A stretch of DNA of 64,000 bases from CAYONM01 sp964405325 (GTDB lineage: Bacteria > Planctomycetota > UBA11346): NCBI GenBank assembly GCA_964405325.1, contig CAYONM010000001.1, positions 6,937 to 70,936 of the forward strand, given 5' to 3'. The position numbers and the translations under genes were made by a program. Position 1 is the stretch's first letter. Each line of letters begins with the position of its first letter. Below are positions 10,375 to 20,348 of the stretch, piece after piece. Below the pieces are notes generated by a model that did no database searches, had not been told where the DNA came from, and worked only from the letters and a program-made list of their open reading frames with translations.

Positions 10375-11609
10375 TCCGTCTACTGCTGCTTGTCGCCCTG
10401 CTCGGTGGCACTCTGCACGCCCTCAGCTTCTCCAGCGGCGGTTCGCCGGTCGGCCACTCGGCGCCGACCCACCCGCCGCCCCTGGCCGACACGGTGGCCA
10501 AGGTGACCTCGAGCTTCAACACCGAGTGGCTCGAGGGCACGCTCTTCAGCAACGCCTGGGACTGCATGTTCGCCGACATCGGGATCGGGGTCTCGGTCTG
10601 CACCTACAAGGTGCTCGGCATCCCCATTCCGGTGCCCTGCATCCGCGTTGATATGGATATCCCGGCCAAGATTATCGAGGGCAGCCATCGCAACGCCCAT
10701 ACCTCGGTGCTCACCGGCGTCTCGGCGATCCAGATGAAGGCGGCGCTCGGTGGCAAGGCGGGACCGTTCAACAAGACCAGTGACAACGATTCCGGCTCGC
10801 TCGAGGATGGCGGCATGAACGTCGGCTACGGTCGCAACATGGGGTTCCCGCCGACCTTCGCCATCGTCTACCAGGTCGCTTTCGCGCTCACCGCTGGCAA
10901 TCTCTGCCAGGCGCCGTTCACGCTCATGGGACTCGGCTACAACTACCACAGCGAAGGTGATTGGCACTCGAAGCTGGGCTACTTCGCCGGTTGGCGTGCG
11001 ATCGTCAGTCCCTACATCACTTTCATCTACATGGCGCCGATGGCCACCCTGGGCAAGGTCATGGAGTACAGCGGCATCGGCGGCGTCGATGTCTTCGGCG
11101 TGCTGACCCACGGCTCCTTCGGTACCGCGGCGGTGGTCAACGGCAACAACTACACCACCTCGACCATGACCAGCATGGTCGAATCGATGATGGACGCCGG
11201 GGTGGTCAACGATGCCTTCTTCTTCACCTACGGGCCGCTGACTCTGCGTTTTGGACCGATGATCTACCCGATGCATTTCCTGCAGAGCTATGTGTTCGGA
11301 GTGATCATGCTCAACGCTCACATGCAGTACGGCGGCAATCTGCTGTGGCTGTGGCCGGGCCCGGACAACGACGGGCCCGGCGATGGCTGTCACCGGCTCA
11401 AGCGCATGGGCGAACCGGGCAACATCCCGATCTTCGCTGCGGTCATGGGTATCGAGCAGGGGGCCAGGGTCAGACTGCGCGAGGCCAACTACGCCTTCGC
11501 CTATTTCGCCCGCGTCACCTGCTGCAACTACTGCGCGGGTTCGGATGACGCCATCCGCTGGCACTTCAAGGTCGGCAAGGGTGCCTGGACCCAACAGATC
11601 CGCAAATGA
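10365..11609 (+). CDS. traU: TraU-like conjugal transfer protein
   Basis: A 414-residue exported protein with an N-terminal signal peptide (about 1-20). It has a cysteine-bearing N-terminal region (WDCMFADIGIGVSVC, then PVPCIRV), a hydrophobic middle and a C-terminal Cys cluster (TCCNYC). This layout resembles TraU and the related ICE TraU proteins, periplasmic factors needed for DNA transfer; the cysteines are probably disulfide-linked. It overlaps the end of the giant gene by 10 bp and precedes two thioredoxin-fold genes and a traH-like gene, which fits F/G-type order. The overall sequence is divergent, so the call depends on both layout and position. Confidence 0.55.
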   Translation: MALIRLLLLVALLGGTLHALSFSSGGSPVGHSAPTHPPPLADTVAKVTSSFNTEWLEGTLFSNAWDCMFADIGIGVSVCTYKVLGIPIPVPCIRVDMDIPAKIIEGSHRNAHTSVLTGVSAIQMKAALGGKAGPFNKTSDNDSGSLEDGGMNVGYGRNMGFPPTFAIVYQVAFALTAGNLCQAPFTLMGLGYNYHSEGDWHSKLGYFAGWRAIVSPYITFIYMAPMATLGKVMEYSGIGGVDVFGVLTHGSFGTAAVVNGNNYTTSTMTSMVESMMDAGVVNDAFFFTYGPLTLRFGPMIYPMHFLQSYVFGVIMLNAHMQYGGNLLWLWPGPDNDGPGDGCHRLKRMGEPGNIPIFAAVMGIEQGARVRLREANYAFAYFARVTCCNYCAGSDDAIRWHFKVGKGAWTQQIRK

Positions 11610-11662
11610 GGTCTCCCCAGCGGGAGCGATGCCGCTAGGCTGGCACACTATCGGGAGTGAGG

Positions 11663-12460
11663 ATGCATCCAGGAGAAGCAGGAAAGCGGATCACGGGCGG
11701 CGGCCTGATGGCATGCGTGCTGCTCGTGGCCCTCAGTCCGTGGTCTTTGGCGGCCGAAGACGAACCGGTCATCGATCTGCCTTTCGATATCATGCAGGTG
11801 CTCAAGGCGGTGCCCGATCCCAAAGACCTCGAGGAGGCCGCGGCGATCGTCGATCAGGGCTTCATGGCCCTGATGCAGGAACAGGATCTGGCTGTGCAGT
11901 CGGTGCGCGTCGGCCTGGGCAACGACGACGGCGGCGAGCCCATGGCGATCGGAGACGGCGGCACCCTGTGGTGCTTCTGGGCCATCGACGCCCCGCAGGC
12001 CCACTATCTGGCCGGCATGGTCGGCCGCTTGAGCCAGGACTTGCCGGAGGTGCGGATCCGTGCCGTGCATATCCTGCCGCTGACCAATTGGGTCTCCTTC
12101 ATGCGTGAGGCCAACCAGATCAAGCAGGCCATCCTGACCGCAGGGTACCACAATCGCCCAAACGAGGCCAAGCAGATCGCCTACGACTTCATGCATCGCT
12201 ACGCTTCCTTGCGCGACATGCCGCAGCTCTACGGCACCAACACCATCCGTGTGTTCGCCAATGTCGAAGCGGCGATCTTCTTCCGCATAGGTGAACTGCC
12301 GGCCTTCGTCTACATCTCGCCCAATGGCATCGTGCACAAGCTGACCGGCGCCGGGGCGGGCATCAGTCTGGCGGAATGGATCGGTCTCTGCCTGTCCTGG
12401 GAGCGGGCCCAGGCCCAGGCCGATGGCGATGAGGACCAGCGGGGGGAGGAAGAGCGATGA
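11663..12460 (+). CDS. Exported thioredoxin-fold protein of the tra operon, no CXXC
   Basis: About 265 residues with a hydrophobic leader (LMACVLLVALSPWSLA). The core reads like a thioredoxin fold: strand GTLWCFWAID, helix, strand VRIRAVHILPL, then IGELPAFVYISPNG with a cis-Pro-like LP. There is no redox CXXC. F-type systems use TraW, TrbC and TraF proteins of this general kind as periplasmic assembly factors, and I cannot say which one it matches. The start at 11663 is preceded by GGGAG; a GTG at 11657 and an ATG at 11708 are alternatives. Its last 4 bp overlap the next start. Confidence 0.5.
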   Translation: MHPGEAGKRITGGGLMACVLLVALSPWSLAAEDEPVIDLPFDIMQVLKAVPDPKDLEEAAAIVDQGFMALMQEQDLAVQSVRVGLGNDDGGEPMAIGDGGTLWCFWAIDAPQAHYLAGMVGRLSQDLPEVRIRAVHILPLTNWVSFMREANQIKQAILTAGYHNRPNEAKQIAYDFMHRYASLRDMPQLYGTNTIRVFANVEAAIFFRIGELPAFVYISPNGIVHKLTGAGAGISLAEWIGLCLSWERAQAQADGDEDQRGEEER

Positions 12461-13599
12461 GACTGCTGTGCGGTCTGCTGCTGGCTTGTTCAGCCATGGT
12501 CGAGCTCGCGGCAGCCGAGCCCGATGTGTTGATCATCATCAAGAAGCGGAAGCAAGTCGAGCCATCGTCGACGGTTGTCGCCATGCCGAGGCAGCAGCCT
12601 CCCGAGCGCCACCGCGACGATATCTACAACGCCATCTGGAGCCATCCTGATCAGACCTTCGTTGACAGCGATCTCGGTCCCCTGCCGCTCTACTTCGAGG
12701 TCACCTTCGATGCCGCCGGTAACCCGGTGCCGCGCTTTCCCGACTACTTCACCAAGCGCTACATGGACGACCCCACCGGGGAGAACGCGCGTCTGTATCT
12801 GGAGGCGAACGCGGCCCGCTGGCGGCGACTGCGCGAGGCCACCACCATGCTGCGCAGGGCCTCCTATGAATACGGCTACATCACCCCTGAGAGCTTCGAG
12901 CCCTCCCGCCAGGCGCCGGTCGATCAGCACACCTCGATCTACAACCCCGAAAACATCGCCCCCAGCAGCCGCGGTGCGCCAATCATGGACGAGGAGCTGG
13001 CCATCCGCCGCGGTCTCGATCCCGATACCATCCCCCTGACCCCCAATCCCTACGCGGCCAAGGAGGTCGAGCTGCTGCTGATGTGGGACTGGCGGCAGGA
13101 GAACATCCACGAGACCATGCGTGAGTGGAGCGCCTTCGCCAAGGATCTGCGCGAGCGCAAGCTCGGTGTACGCGTGGTCAACATCAGCATGGACAACCAC
13201 CAGGAGCGCGTGCGTTCCTATCTCAAGTACTTCGAATACATGGACATCGGATTCGACTCGACCGAGAACTTCCTCGATGTGACCAATCTGCGGCAGGGCT
13301 TCTCGGTGCGCGTACTGCCCACCTACGTGTTCATCGACCGGCGCTCGGGCAACGTGTTGCGCCTCGAAGGGCATCAGGACATCGACGAACTGCGCCGGAG
13401 CCTGCTCAAGCTGGTGGACCGTGAAGCGGGCGACGAGTGGGCGCCGCGGGCCAGCTGGTTCAGCAAGCGCGACCCGGCTGCGGTCGACTCCGAGGAACAG
13501 CGGGGCCTCTTCCCCGAAACCTTCGATCCCGAGAATATACCACTCAATGCCGTTCCGGTCATGCCGCGCACCGCGCCGGCGCCGTGGATACCGGAATGA
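12457..13599 (+). CDS. TraF-like periplasmic thioredoxin-fold protein (redox-inactive)
   Basis: A 380-residue protein with a signal peptide (about 1-21, ending LAAAE). The first 200 residues are polar. The C-terminal domain is thioredoxin-like: ELLLMWDWRQENIHETM occupies the place of the WCXXC strand-helix, followed by VRVVNISMDNH, then VRVLPTYVFIDRRSG with the cis-Pro. WDWR replaces the active-site cysteines, as in TraF of F plasmid, which also has a redox-inactive thioredoxin-like domain. A purine-rich GGGGGAGG lies just upstream of the ATG. Gene order (after traU, before traH) also fits TraF. Confidence 0.55.
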   Translation: MRLLCGLLLACSAMVELAAAEPDVLIIIKKRKQVEPSSTVVAMPRQQPPERHRDDIYNAIWSHPDQTFVDSDLGPLPLYFEVTFDAAGNPVPRFPDYFTKRYMDDPTGENARLYLEANAARWRRLREATTMLRRASYEYGYITPESFEPSRQAPVDQHTSIYNPENIAPSSRGAPIMDEELAIRRGLDPDTIPLTPNPYAAKEVELLLMWDWRQENIHETMREWSAFAKDLRERKLGVRVVNISMDNHQERVRSYLKYFEYMDIGFDSTENFLDVTNLRQGFSVRVLPTYVFIDRRSGNVLRLEGHQDIDELRRSLLKLVDREAGDEWAPRASWFSKRDPAAVDSEEQRGLFPETFDPENIPLNAVPVMPRTAPAPWIPE

Positions 13600-13616
13600 C
13601 CCCAGGAAGCCCAGCC

Positions 13617-15593
13617 ATGTGCATCACCCGCGCGATCCTCCTGATCCTGTTCAGCCTTCCGCTGGCCCTGGCTGCGGTTTCCGGGTCGGATACCACGAAC
13701 GACCAGAGCGACAATCGATCCTCGTCGACCGGCCAGAACTCGAGCGCGGCGGCTGCCGATGAGGCCGCTGCCGTCGGGGCCATGGACGATATGACCGAGG
13801 CCGAGATCAACGCCTACATGAGCAGCTTGATGACCGAGGTGGGTAGCATCCCCGGCTCGGGCGACGCCGGTCTGATGGATCAATACCTCGAGCACTCGAT
13901 CGATTATCGACGCGACGTGAAGCGCAAGGCCGCCGACAACAATGTCGAACTCGGTGGCAACGAACGCGCCGTCTTCGGTCGGGTGTCGGTCGAAACCGTC
14001 CTCAACGAGGCGCCGGTCACCCGCACCGACTACCTGCGAGCGCCGCAGCGGGTGAGTTTCGTCAAGGATGGCAAGAACATGCTGCAGGGCGTGCAAGACA
14101 AGCTCGATCGCGCCAAGGAGACCATGGAGAAGATCTTCCCCTGTTCCGATTTCGACTGGATCGCCAATTTCTCGAAAATGTTCAATATCCAGGCACTCAA
14201 GAACTACGTCAAGGATCTCGCCTCGGGCGTCGCGGCGGCGGCGCCGATGGCCCTGCTGCAGGCCTTCTCGCCGAATCTGGCCGAGATCGTCAAACACTTC
14301 AAGGTCATCGCCAGCTTCGACCTCAGCGCCAACAAGATGGACTGCAACCAGCTCCAGCAGACCCTCACTCCGGCCTTCGGTGGCCTCCTGCGCGGTCCCG
14401 GTTATTCCGAGTGTCTCAACGTGGAACAGGCCGGCGGCGCTTCGATGACCGAGGCCAACAAGCTCTGCGCCGGCAAAAACTCGGCCTTCGGTGGCATGAA
14501 CATCTTCGGCAAGCTCGAGAACGTCACCGAGAATTTCGCCACTACCGCCTCCAACCTGAGCACCGCCGTGTCGGTCGAGGAGTTCGCTCCTTTCGATCTG
14601 ATCGCCACCGCTGTCGATCGCACCACCGGGGCCATCCAGACCGCGGCCGAGGCCGAGGCCGCGGCCGCCAACAGCGAGGAGGCCAACCGTCAGCTGGCCG
14701 AGTCCGAGACCGGCGATGGTCACAACGCTTCGGCCGACAAACAGATGGCCCAGCAACAGCACAGCGGCGATTTGACCGGCCTCGGCAATCTGCTCAAGGA
14801 GACCCTCGGCTCGGTCACGGTCTCGGCCCAGGGCGGCCTGGAACTGGGCAACATGGGCGGAAAAACCTATAAGATCCGTCTGCGCAGCCAGGTCATCCAG
14901 GTGTCCGAGAACATGGTCGACCAGTGCCTGCAATACGGCGCCTTCATCGACAGCAAGCTCGGCAACGACTGGGCGGCGATCATCAACGGCGCCGACCCGC
15001 TCTCCGCCGACACCATGCGTCAGCACCGCGAGGCGATTGCCGTGCACTGCATGTACACCCTGGCCAGCCCCTGGGATGACATGGTCAACGATGACCAGGA
15101 AGAGGTGCTCTTCACCTACGACACCATCGACAAGTTGGCTCACATCGTCTTCCGCCTGCAGAACGGCACCTACACCGAGGGCGGCCAAGTGCGGCTCAAC
15201 ATCGACGGCCTGAGCATGATCAAGATGTACCGTCCCATCCATGCCATCGAGACCATCGTCGACTACGAGCTCAAGCGTTTCCGCCACCAGGAGATCTACC
15301 TCAAGTACGTCGACGAGATCTCGCAGAAGGTGAACGGCATCATGTCCGATGCCAACGCGCAGAAGGACTACCAGGCCCGCGCCCTCGAGCAGTGGGAGGC
15401 ATACAAGCAGCGCAAGGCGGCCGAATTGCTGGCCGACTACGAGAACACGCCCATGACCATCCGGGAACTGGTGCAGAGCATCAACCGCTATCGTTTTCCG
15501 GTGCGCTCGAACCCCGGCATCAACCCCGATGGCGACACGCTTGATGATAGTGAGAAAAAACACACCGATCTGACCGAGCGGGGTTACAACTAG
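13617..15593 (+). CDS. traH: TraH-like pilus assembly protein
   Basis: A 658-residue exported protein. The start at 13617 is chosen because it gives an immediate signal peptide (ITRAILLILFSLPLALA) and has AGGA about 8 nt upstream. The middle contains amphipathic helices and spaced cysteines (IFPCSDFDW, KMDCNQLQQ, YSECLNVEQ, NKLCAGKN), and the C-terminal part has long charged helices. In F-type systems TraH is a periplasmic or outer-membrane pilus-assembly factor of about 450 residues; this one is longer. Identity is inferred from cysteine pattern, export and position between the TraF-like gene and traG. Confidence 0.5.
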   Translation: MCITRAILLILFSLPLALAAVSGSDTTNDQSDNRSSSTGQNSSAAAADEAAAVGAMDDMTEAEINAYMSSLMTEVGSIPGSGDAGLMDQYLEHSIDYRRDVKRKAADNNVELGGNERAVFGRVSVETVLNEAPVTRTDYLRAPQRVSFVKDGKNMLQGVQDKLDRAKETMEKIFPCSDFDWIANFSKMFNIQALKNYVKDLASGVAAAAPMALLQAFSPNLAEIVKHFKVIASFDLSANKMDCNQLQQTLTPAFGGLLRGPGYSECLNVEQAGGASMTEANKLCAGKNSAFGGMNIFGKLENVTENFATTASNLSTAVSVEEFAPFDLIATAVDRTTGAIQTAAEAEAAAANSEEANRQLAESETGDGHNASADKQMAQQQHSGDLTGLGNLLKETLGSVTVSAQGGLELGNMGGKTYKIRLRSQVIQVSENMVDQCLQYGAFIDSKLGNDWAAIINGADPLSADTMRQHREAIAVHCMYTLASPWDDMVNDDQEEVLFTYDTIDKLAHIVFRLQNGTYTEGGQVRLNIDGLSMIKMYRPIHAIETIVDYELKRFRHQEIYLKYVDEISQKVNGIMSDANAQKDYQARALEQWEAYKQRKAAELLADYENTPMTIRELVQSINRYRFPVRSNPGINPDGDTLDDSEKKHTDLTERGYN

Positions 15594-15658
15594 TGTCGAT
15601 AGCACCGCGGCAAGCGCCACCGCCGCTGCATGCAGACCCGGGCGGCAGGAGTTAGGGC

Positions 15659-18600
15659 ATGGGCTGGTCAGACATCATGGTTTCCTTCGTGGAGGGACCG
15701 ATCCTCTATCTGGTCCTGGCCATCTGCGCCATGGCCTCGGTCTACGGCTTCGCCACCGGTGACAAACGCTATATCTTTTGGGGTCTGGGCAGCTTCTTCG
15801 TGGTCGCTATCTTCACCGCTCTTGGTGACGCCCTGCCCACTACTTGGGGCGGTGCGTTCATCGCCGCGGCCCCGCCGGTCTTCGGCGAACTCAATCCGGA
15901 ACTGAGCGCCTTCGCCTATTTCTCCGGCACCATGCGCGGTTTCTTCATGATGGGGGCGGAGTTCTGCAACCTGATCATGTCGAGCAGCCTGTTCCGTAAT
16001 CTCGGCATCGTCATCTTCGTGTCGGCCGGCCTCTCGATCGCACTGCAGATGGCCAGCTTTGGCGAGCACGGCCTGCGGCGGGTGGTCTCCTACCTGATCC
16101 TGGCCCTGATCGTCTTCGCCATCGCCTTCTATCCCTCGGTGCAGTTCACCAATGGCAGCGGTGCCGACGAGGCCCTGATCCAGGACCGGGCCGACGCGGT
16201 GAAGAAATACACCATCGGCGACAGCGTCGCACCGGCCGGCTCGGTGGTGCCGCTCTATGCCGGCTTCATGCTCGAGGCCGCCCGCGGTATCGGCGAGGAG
16301 CTGGCCATGGCTCTGCTCGGGGTGAACCCCCAGGATCGCATCGACGACATGGTCGGGGCCGACACCGTGGTGCGGGCCTGGAAGAACGCCCGTATCAGCA
16401 AGCAGGCGGCCGAATACTACGTCGCCTACGGCGCGCTCTGCGTGCCGGCGGTCCGCCGTCTGCAGGCCATCACCAAGGGCACCGAAGATCACAGCTACCT
16501 GCAGTACCTGCAGCTCAAGGTCAGCGAGAAGATGAACGCCTACGTGAACAATTCAGGCGCGGCCCGCAACAATCTGCTCGCGCCCCGCTCGCTCACGGTC
16601 ATGCAATATGCCAACGTCTCGCAACTGCTGGTCCTTGATGATCATCGCGGGCACATCAAGAGTTTCGTGGAGGAGGCCAAGAAGCCTGCCCACATGAAGG
16701 ACACCTACCTGACCTGGTGGAAGTTCCAATACGTGGCCCCGACCACCGCCGTCGATACCTGGGCCAGCGCCTCGCCGACAGTCAGCGCCACCCCCGAGCG
16801 TGAAGAAGGTGAGGAGGACGCCAAGAACCCCAAGTTCACCTTCAGCAATATCGAGGGGGCGATGGCCACTAGCGCGGTCTGCACGGCGGCCAGCGTCGGC
16901 GGCCTCTTTGGCGCCACCTTCGGCGGCGGCGAGATCAGCTTCCTGCCCGATCCGGTGCTCTACCGCCTGTGGGGCAACGAAGGCGGAGTGTTCAACTCCG
17001 GCACCCGCCGCGAGATCCATTGCATGGTCGCCTACGAGGAAAACTGGGGCGGAGCCAACGGAGCCAAGGCGCTCATGAATTGGAGCGACAGCGACGGCTA
17101 CAGGCTCTCCGAGGGCGGCGACGGTTTCGCCCCCCATACCTATAGCATTCCCTCGGCCAAAATCCACTACGCCAACCTCGTCAACAAGACCGAGACGCAA
17201 CTCCAAGGCATGACGGTCAACGACCCGTTGCCGTCGGCCGGCTATAGCGCCTGGCATTCAACGGTCATGCCCGCCAGCGGGCGGGTGGTCAACTACGACG
17301 CCAGCCTGTTGCCGGTGGCTGCGATCGTGAAGAACTTCAACAACGACTCCTGCCAGCAGGCCAAGGATGACGGCCCCACCCACAGCAAGTGGCTGGGCTG
17401 CTACCTGCGCGATGTCCACACCATGCAGACGGATGTCGGCGGTGAGATCGAGTTGGACCACCTCGAGCCGATGGCCGAGATCCTCGGCCGGCTGAGCAAT
17501 GTTGATAGCGCTTTCGGTTATCCAGACATCGAGGGGATCACAAATGAGAGCACCTGGTTTGGCAACGCAACAGCAAGCGCCCTGGCGTCGCATTTCGATG
17601 ACCTGGACATCAACCTCAACGCGGCCTCACCGGCGCCGCCAGATCAGGCCACCGACAACCTCCTGGCTCGCGAGTTCGCCGCCTTCATGATCGAGCCGCC
17701 ACGCTCGCGGCAGGCGCTGGCCGAGGGTATGCAGAGCGTGCCGCAGAGCGAGGGCGGCGATGGCTTCGGCTGGAAGGAGTTCTGGGATCTCCTCACCAAC
17801 CCGGCCATGCTTACCGAGGTGCTGCTGCGCCTGATCACCTGGCTGATCGGTCTGGTGCTCAAGATCCTGCAGACCCTCTTCGCCTATGTGATCGGCGGCT
17901 CCTTCATGATGCTGCTGATCTTCTTCCCGATCGTGCCCTTGATGGCCCTCTGGCCGGGCAAGTGGGTGGCCGGTCTCAACTGGGCCCGGACCGTGATCTG
18001 GGTCGGGCTGTGGCCGGCCTTCTTCGTGCTCGGCGGTCAGATCATCGCCAAGTCGTCGCTCTTCTTCGATGTCTACCAGAGCCAGGAGGTGGTCGGTTCG
18101 CTGATCGGTCGTCTGGCCATGCTGATGTTCGGCTTGATGGTCGTGGTCAGTACGCCGACCACCTCCTCGATCATCATCAGCGCCGCCGGCGAGGGCTTCG
18201 GCAAGGTGGCGATGAGCGCTTATGGCACGATGATGAAGACCTTCGGCGCCGGTGCCGCCATCGCCCTGGCGGCGACCGGCGTCGGTCTGGCGGTGGCTGC
18301 CAAGGGTGCCGCGGTTGGCGGGGCCGTCATGGCCAAGGGCGGCGGCGCCATGGCTGCCAAGGGTGCGGCGGCCGGCGGCAAGGCCGGCGCCGTGGCCAGC
18401 CAGATAGGGCAGGCCAGCCAGAAGGTCGGTCGCGGCGTGCAGATGGCCGGTCAGGGTGTGGCCCGCAACGCCCATCGCGGCGCCCGCGGGGCGACCAATC
18501 TGGTCAAATCGTCGGCCGCCTACGCCGAGTCGCTGCACGCCGATGCGCCCGGCACTGTGTCGGGGGCCATGGGCCAGGCCCAGGCCGTGGGCGGCGCCTA

Positions 18601-20269
18601 TTCGGCCGCCGGCAAGCATACCGCTGCCACCCTCAAACTGGGCGCCGCCCAGGCCCTCAGTGATGAGAAGCTGGGGCTGGGAGACGCCATCAATCGCGGC
18701 AGCAGCAACATCAAGGGCCAACTGACCAGTGGTGGAGCGCAGGGCGAGGGGACTCGCGTCGGCCGCTTCATCGCCCGCAACATGGGCGATGCCACCGGCA
18801 TGGCCACCGGGCTCACCGATAGCGCCGGGCGTATCGCCAACGATCTCAGCGGCGGCCAGGGGCCGGGCCACTACGGCAGCAGCATCCAGAACGCCAACCG
18901 CGGTATCGCCGGGCTCAAGGAGCGTTCCTCGACCCCCGGCGGCCAGCGTCAGCCGATGAATGCCCAGGAGATGCTGCAGGTGGCCAGCGCCTACGCGGCG
19001 GTGGAGGCGGCCGCCGGCGATGCCTCGGAGACGGCCGGTAGCAAGGCCGACAAGCAGACCGAGGCCACCCGGCGCGATATCGCCGGTATCGGCAACGCCC
19101 AACTCTCGGGCGACAGCATGAAGCTGCGCAGCGTGCTCAAGCGGGCCGAGTCGACCCTGGTCGGCAACGACGCCGAGATGGCCAGTGCCCTGGCCAACAA
19201 CAACGTCGGCGATGCGGCCCAGATGCAGATGGCCTCGGGTGCCCTGATGGCCTCGATGGCCGACGCGATCGACAGCGTGCTGACTTCGGGGACCGTCACC
19301 GACCCCGAGACCCAGCGCAACCTGACCGGCAAGCGCGACGAGTACCGCGATATCGCCGGGCGACGGAGCGTGCAGGCCGGCGAGAATTTCATGCAACTCG
19401 GGCCCAGTGGCCGCATGGGCATGATCGGCGCGGCCATGGAACACGACCGCAATCAGCAGCACCGGGCCAATGCCGATGGCGAGTCCTATTCTTCAGGTGG
19501 TGGCCAGCTCGAACGGCTGGCGGGCCAGTTCGAGGCCATGGGCGATGGCAAGAGCCAGGCCATGGCTGAGGCCGCGTCCATGATGCTCGATCAGACCGCT
19601 CCCGATCCCCAGCAACGGCAGCAGGTACTCGACAATCTGCGCGGCAACGGCCTGCACGCTGTTGCCGACACCATGGAGCGGGGGGGCACCCTGATGGAGG
19701 TTCAGGAAGCCCTCAAGGGCAGCGGCCAGGCCGGCATCATGGCCGGCAGCAGTGGCTTCCGGACGCTCGACACCTTTGTCCCCCGGCCCGCAAGCGGCGG
19801 TGGCAGTGTTGCCTACGGGGGTGGCGGCGGCGGCGGGTCGATGGCCAGTCTGCCGACTGGCGGCGGCGTATCGGCTCTGCCGGGTGGCGGCGGTGGNNNN
19901 NNNNNNNNNNNNNNNNNNNNNNNNNNNNNNNNNNNNNNNNNNNNNNNNNNNNNNNNNNNNNNNNNNNNNNNNNNNNNNNNNNNNNNNNNNNNNNNNCCGG
20001 GTGGCGGCGGTGGCGTGCCGGCTCTCCCCGGAGGAGGGGACGTGCCCATGTTGCCACCGGGTGGTGGTTTCGTGATGGCCGACAGTTTCTCGGTCGCCGG
20101 CGAGGTATCGGCCGACAGCGGCCACAACGTGGGCGGCATCTCCGATGCCCGCGAGCAGATGCTGCTGATGGATTTCCGACGCAATCGCAATATTTCGGAG
20201 CTGGCCAAGAAGCATAGCCTTGATCCCGCCCAGATCCGCCTGGTGCTGCAGCAGCACGGCATGCTGTGA
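15659..20269 (+). CDS. traG: TraG-like mating-pair formation and stabilisation protein (contains assembly gap)
   Basis: About 1536 residues as assembled. The N-terminus has several membrane segments (about residues 12-30, 36-54, 110-165), followed by a large soluble domain. A second hydrophobic cluster follows at about residues 715-860 (FMMLLIFFPIVPLMALW, WVGLWPAFFVLGGQIIA), and then a long Ala/Gly-rich polar tail. This topology matches F TraG (938 aa), which acts in pilus assembly and in stabilising mating pairs. Near the end are tandem Gly/Pro motifs (ALPGGGG, VPALPGGG) containing the N gap. The last 40 residues (SELAKKHSLDPAQIRLVLQ) look like a helix-turn-helix. The tail length is unreliable because of the gap. 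GGAG precedes the ATG. Confidence 0.75.
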   Translation: MGWSDIMVSFVEGPILYLVLAICAMASVYGFATGDKRYIFWGLGSFFVVAIFTALGDALPTTWGGAFIAAAPPVFGELNPELSAFAYFSGTMRGFFMMGAEFCNLIMSSSLFRNLGIVIFVSAGLSIALQMASFGEHGLRRVVSYLILALIVFAIAFYPSVQFTNGSGADEALIQDRADAVKKYTIGDSVAPAGSVVPLYAGFMLEAARGIGEELAMALLGVNPQDRIDDMVGADTVVRAWKNARISKQAAEYYVAYGALCVPAVRRLQAITKGTEDHSYLQYLQLKVSEKMNAYVNNSGAARNNLLAPRSLTVMQYANVSQLLVLDDHRGHIKSFVEEAKKPAHMKDTYLTWWKFQYVAPTTAVDTWASASPTVSATPEREEGEEDAKNPKFTFSNIEGAMATSAVCTAASVGGLFGATFGGGEISFLPDPVLYRLWGNEGGVFNSGTRREIHCMVAYEENWGGANGAKALMNWSDSDGYRLSEGGDGFAPHTYSIPSAKIHYANLVNKTETQLQGMTVNDPLPSAGYSAWHSTVMPASGRVVNYDASLLPVAAIVKNFNNDSCQQAKDDGPTHSKWLGCYLRDVHTMQTDVGGEIELDHLEPMAEILGRLSNVDSAFGYPDIEGITNESTWFGNATASALASHFDDLDINLNAASPAPPDQATDNLLAREFAAFMIEPPRSRQALAEGMQSVPQSEGGDGFGWKEFWDLLTNPAMLTEVLLRLITWLIGLVLKILQTLFAYVIGGSFMMLLIFFPIVPLMALWPGKWVAGLNWARTVIWVGLWPAFFVLGGQIIAKSSLFFDVYQSQEVVGSLIGRLAMLMFGLMVVVSTPTTSSIIISAAGEGFGKVAMSAYGTMMKTFGAGAAIALAATGVGLAVAAKGAAVGGAVMAKGGGAMAAKGAAAGGKAGAVASQIGQASQKVGRGVQMAGQGVARNAHRGARGATNLVKSSAAYAESLHADAPGTVSGAMGQAQAVGGAYSAAGKHTAATLKLGAAQALSDEKLGLGDAINRGSSNIKGQLTSGGAQGEGTRVGRFIARNMGDATGMATGLTDSAGRIANDLSGGQGPGHYGSSIQNANRGIAGLKERSSTPGGQRQPMNAQEMLQVASAYAAVEAAAGDASETAGSKADKQTEATRRDIAGIGNAQLSGDSMKLRSVLKRAESTLVGNDAEMASALANNNVGDAAQMQMASGALMASMADAIDSVLTSGTVTDPETQRNLTGKRDEYRDIAGRRSVQAGENFMQLGPSGRMGMIGAAMEHDRNQQHRANADGESYSSGGGQLERLAGQFEAMGDGKSQAMAEAASMMLDQTAPDPQQRQQVLDNLRGNGLHAVADTMERGGTLMEVQEALKGSGQAGIMAGSSGFRTLDTFVPRPASGGGSVAYGGGGGGGSMASLPTGGGVSALPGGGGXXXXXXXXXXXXXXXXXXXXXXXXXXXXXXXXXXPGGGGGVPALPGGGDVPMLPPGGGFVMADSFSVAGEVSADSGHNVGGISDAREQMLLMDFRRNRNISELAKKHSLDPAQIRLVLQQHGML
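19897..19996. other. Assembly gap (100 N) inside traG low-complexity repeat
   Basis: Exactly 100 Ns, the usual placeholder for a gap of unknown size. The 17 nt before the gap (19880-19896) are identical to the 17 nt after it (19997-20013). The true sequence may therefore be a simple overlap or a collapsed tandem array of the Gly/Pro repeat. Confidence 0.95.
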
Positions 20270-20348
20270 GGCGATCCGGTCCGATCGTCGGCGGTCGGAT
20301 TGACAAATCCGCAGCCGGTCGTGATCATCGGCCCGCTCAGGAGAGCCC

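Noticed and set aside
13374..15620. A 748-codon open frame on the minus strand opposite traH
   Set aside because: It lies fully antisense to the signal-peptide-bearing TraH-like gene, shows no domain and is a by-product of high GC (stop codons are rare in alternative frames).
17627..19462. A 611-codon minus-strand open frame opposite traG
   Set aside because: His/Gly-rich translation without any fold pattern. It mirrors the Ala/Gly-rich traG tail and has no start context.
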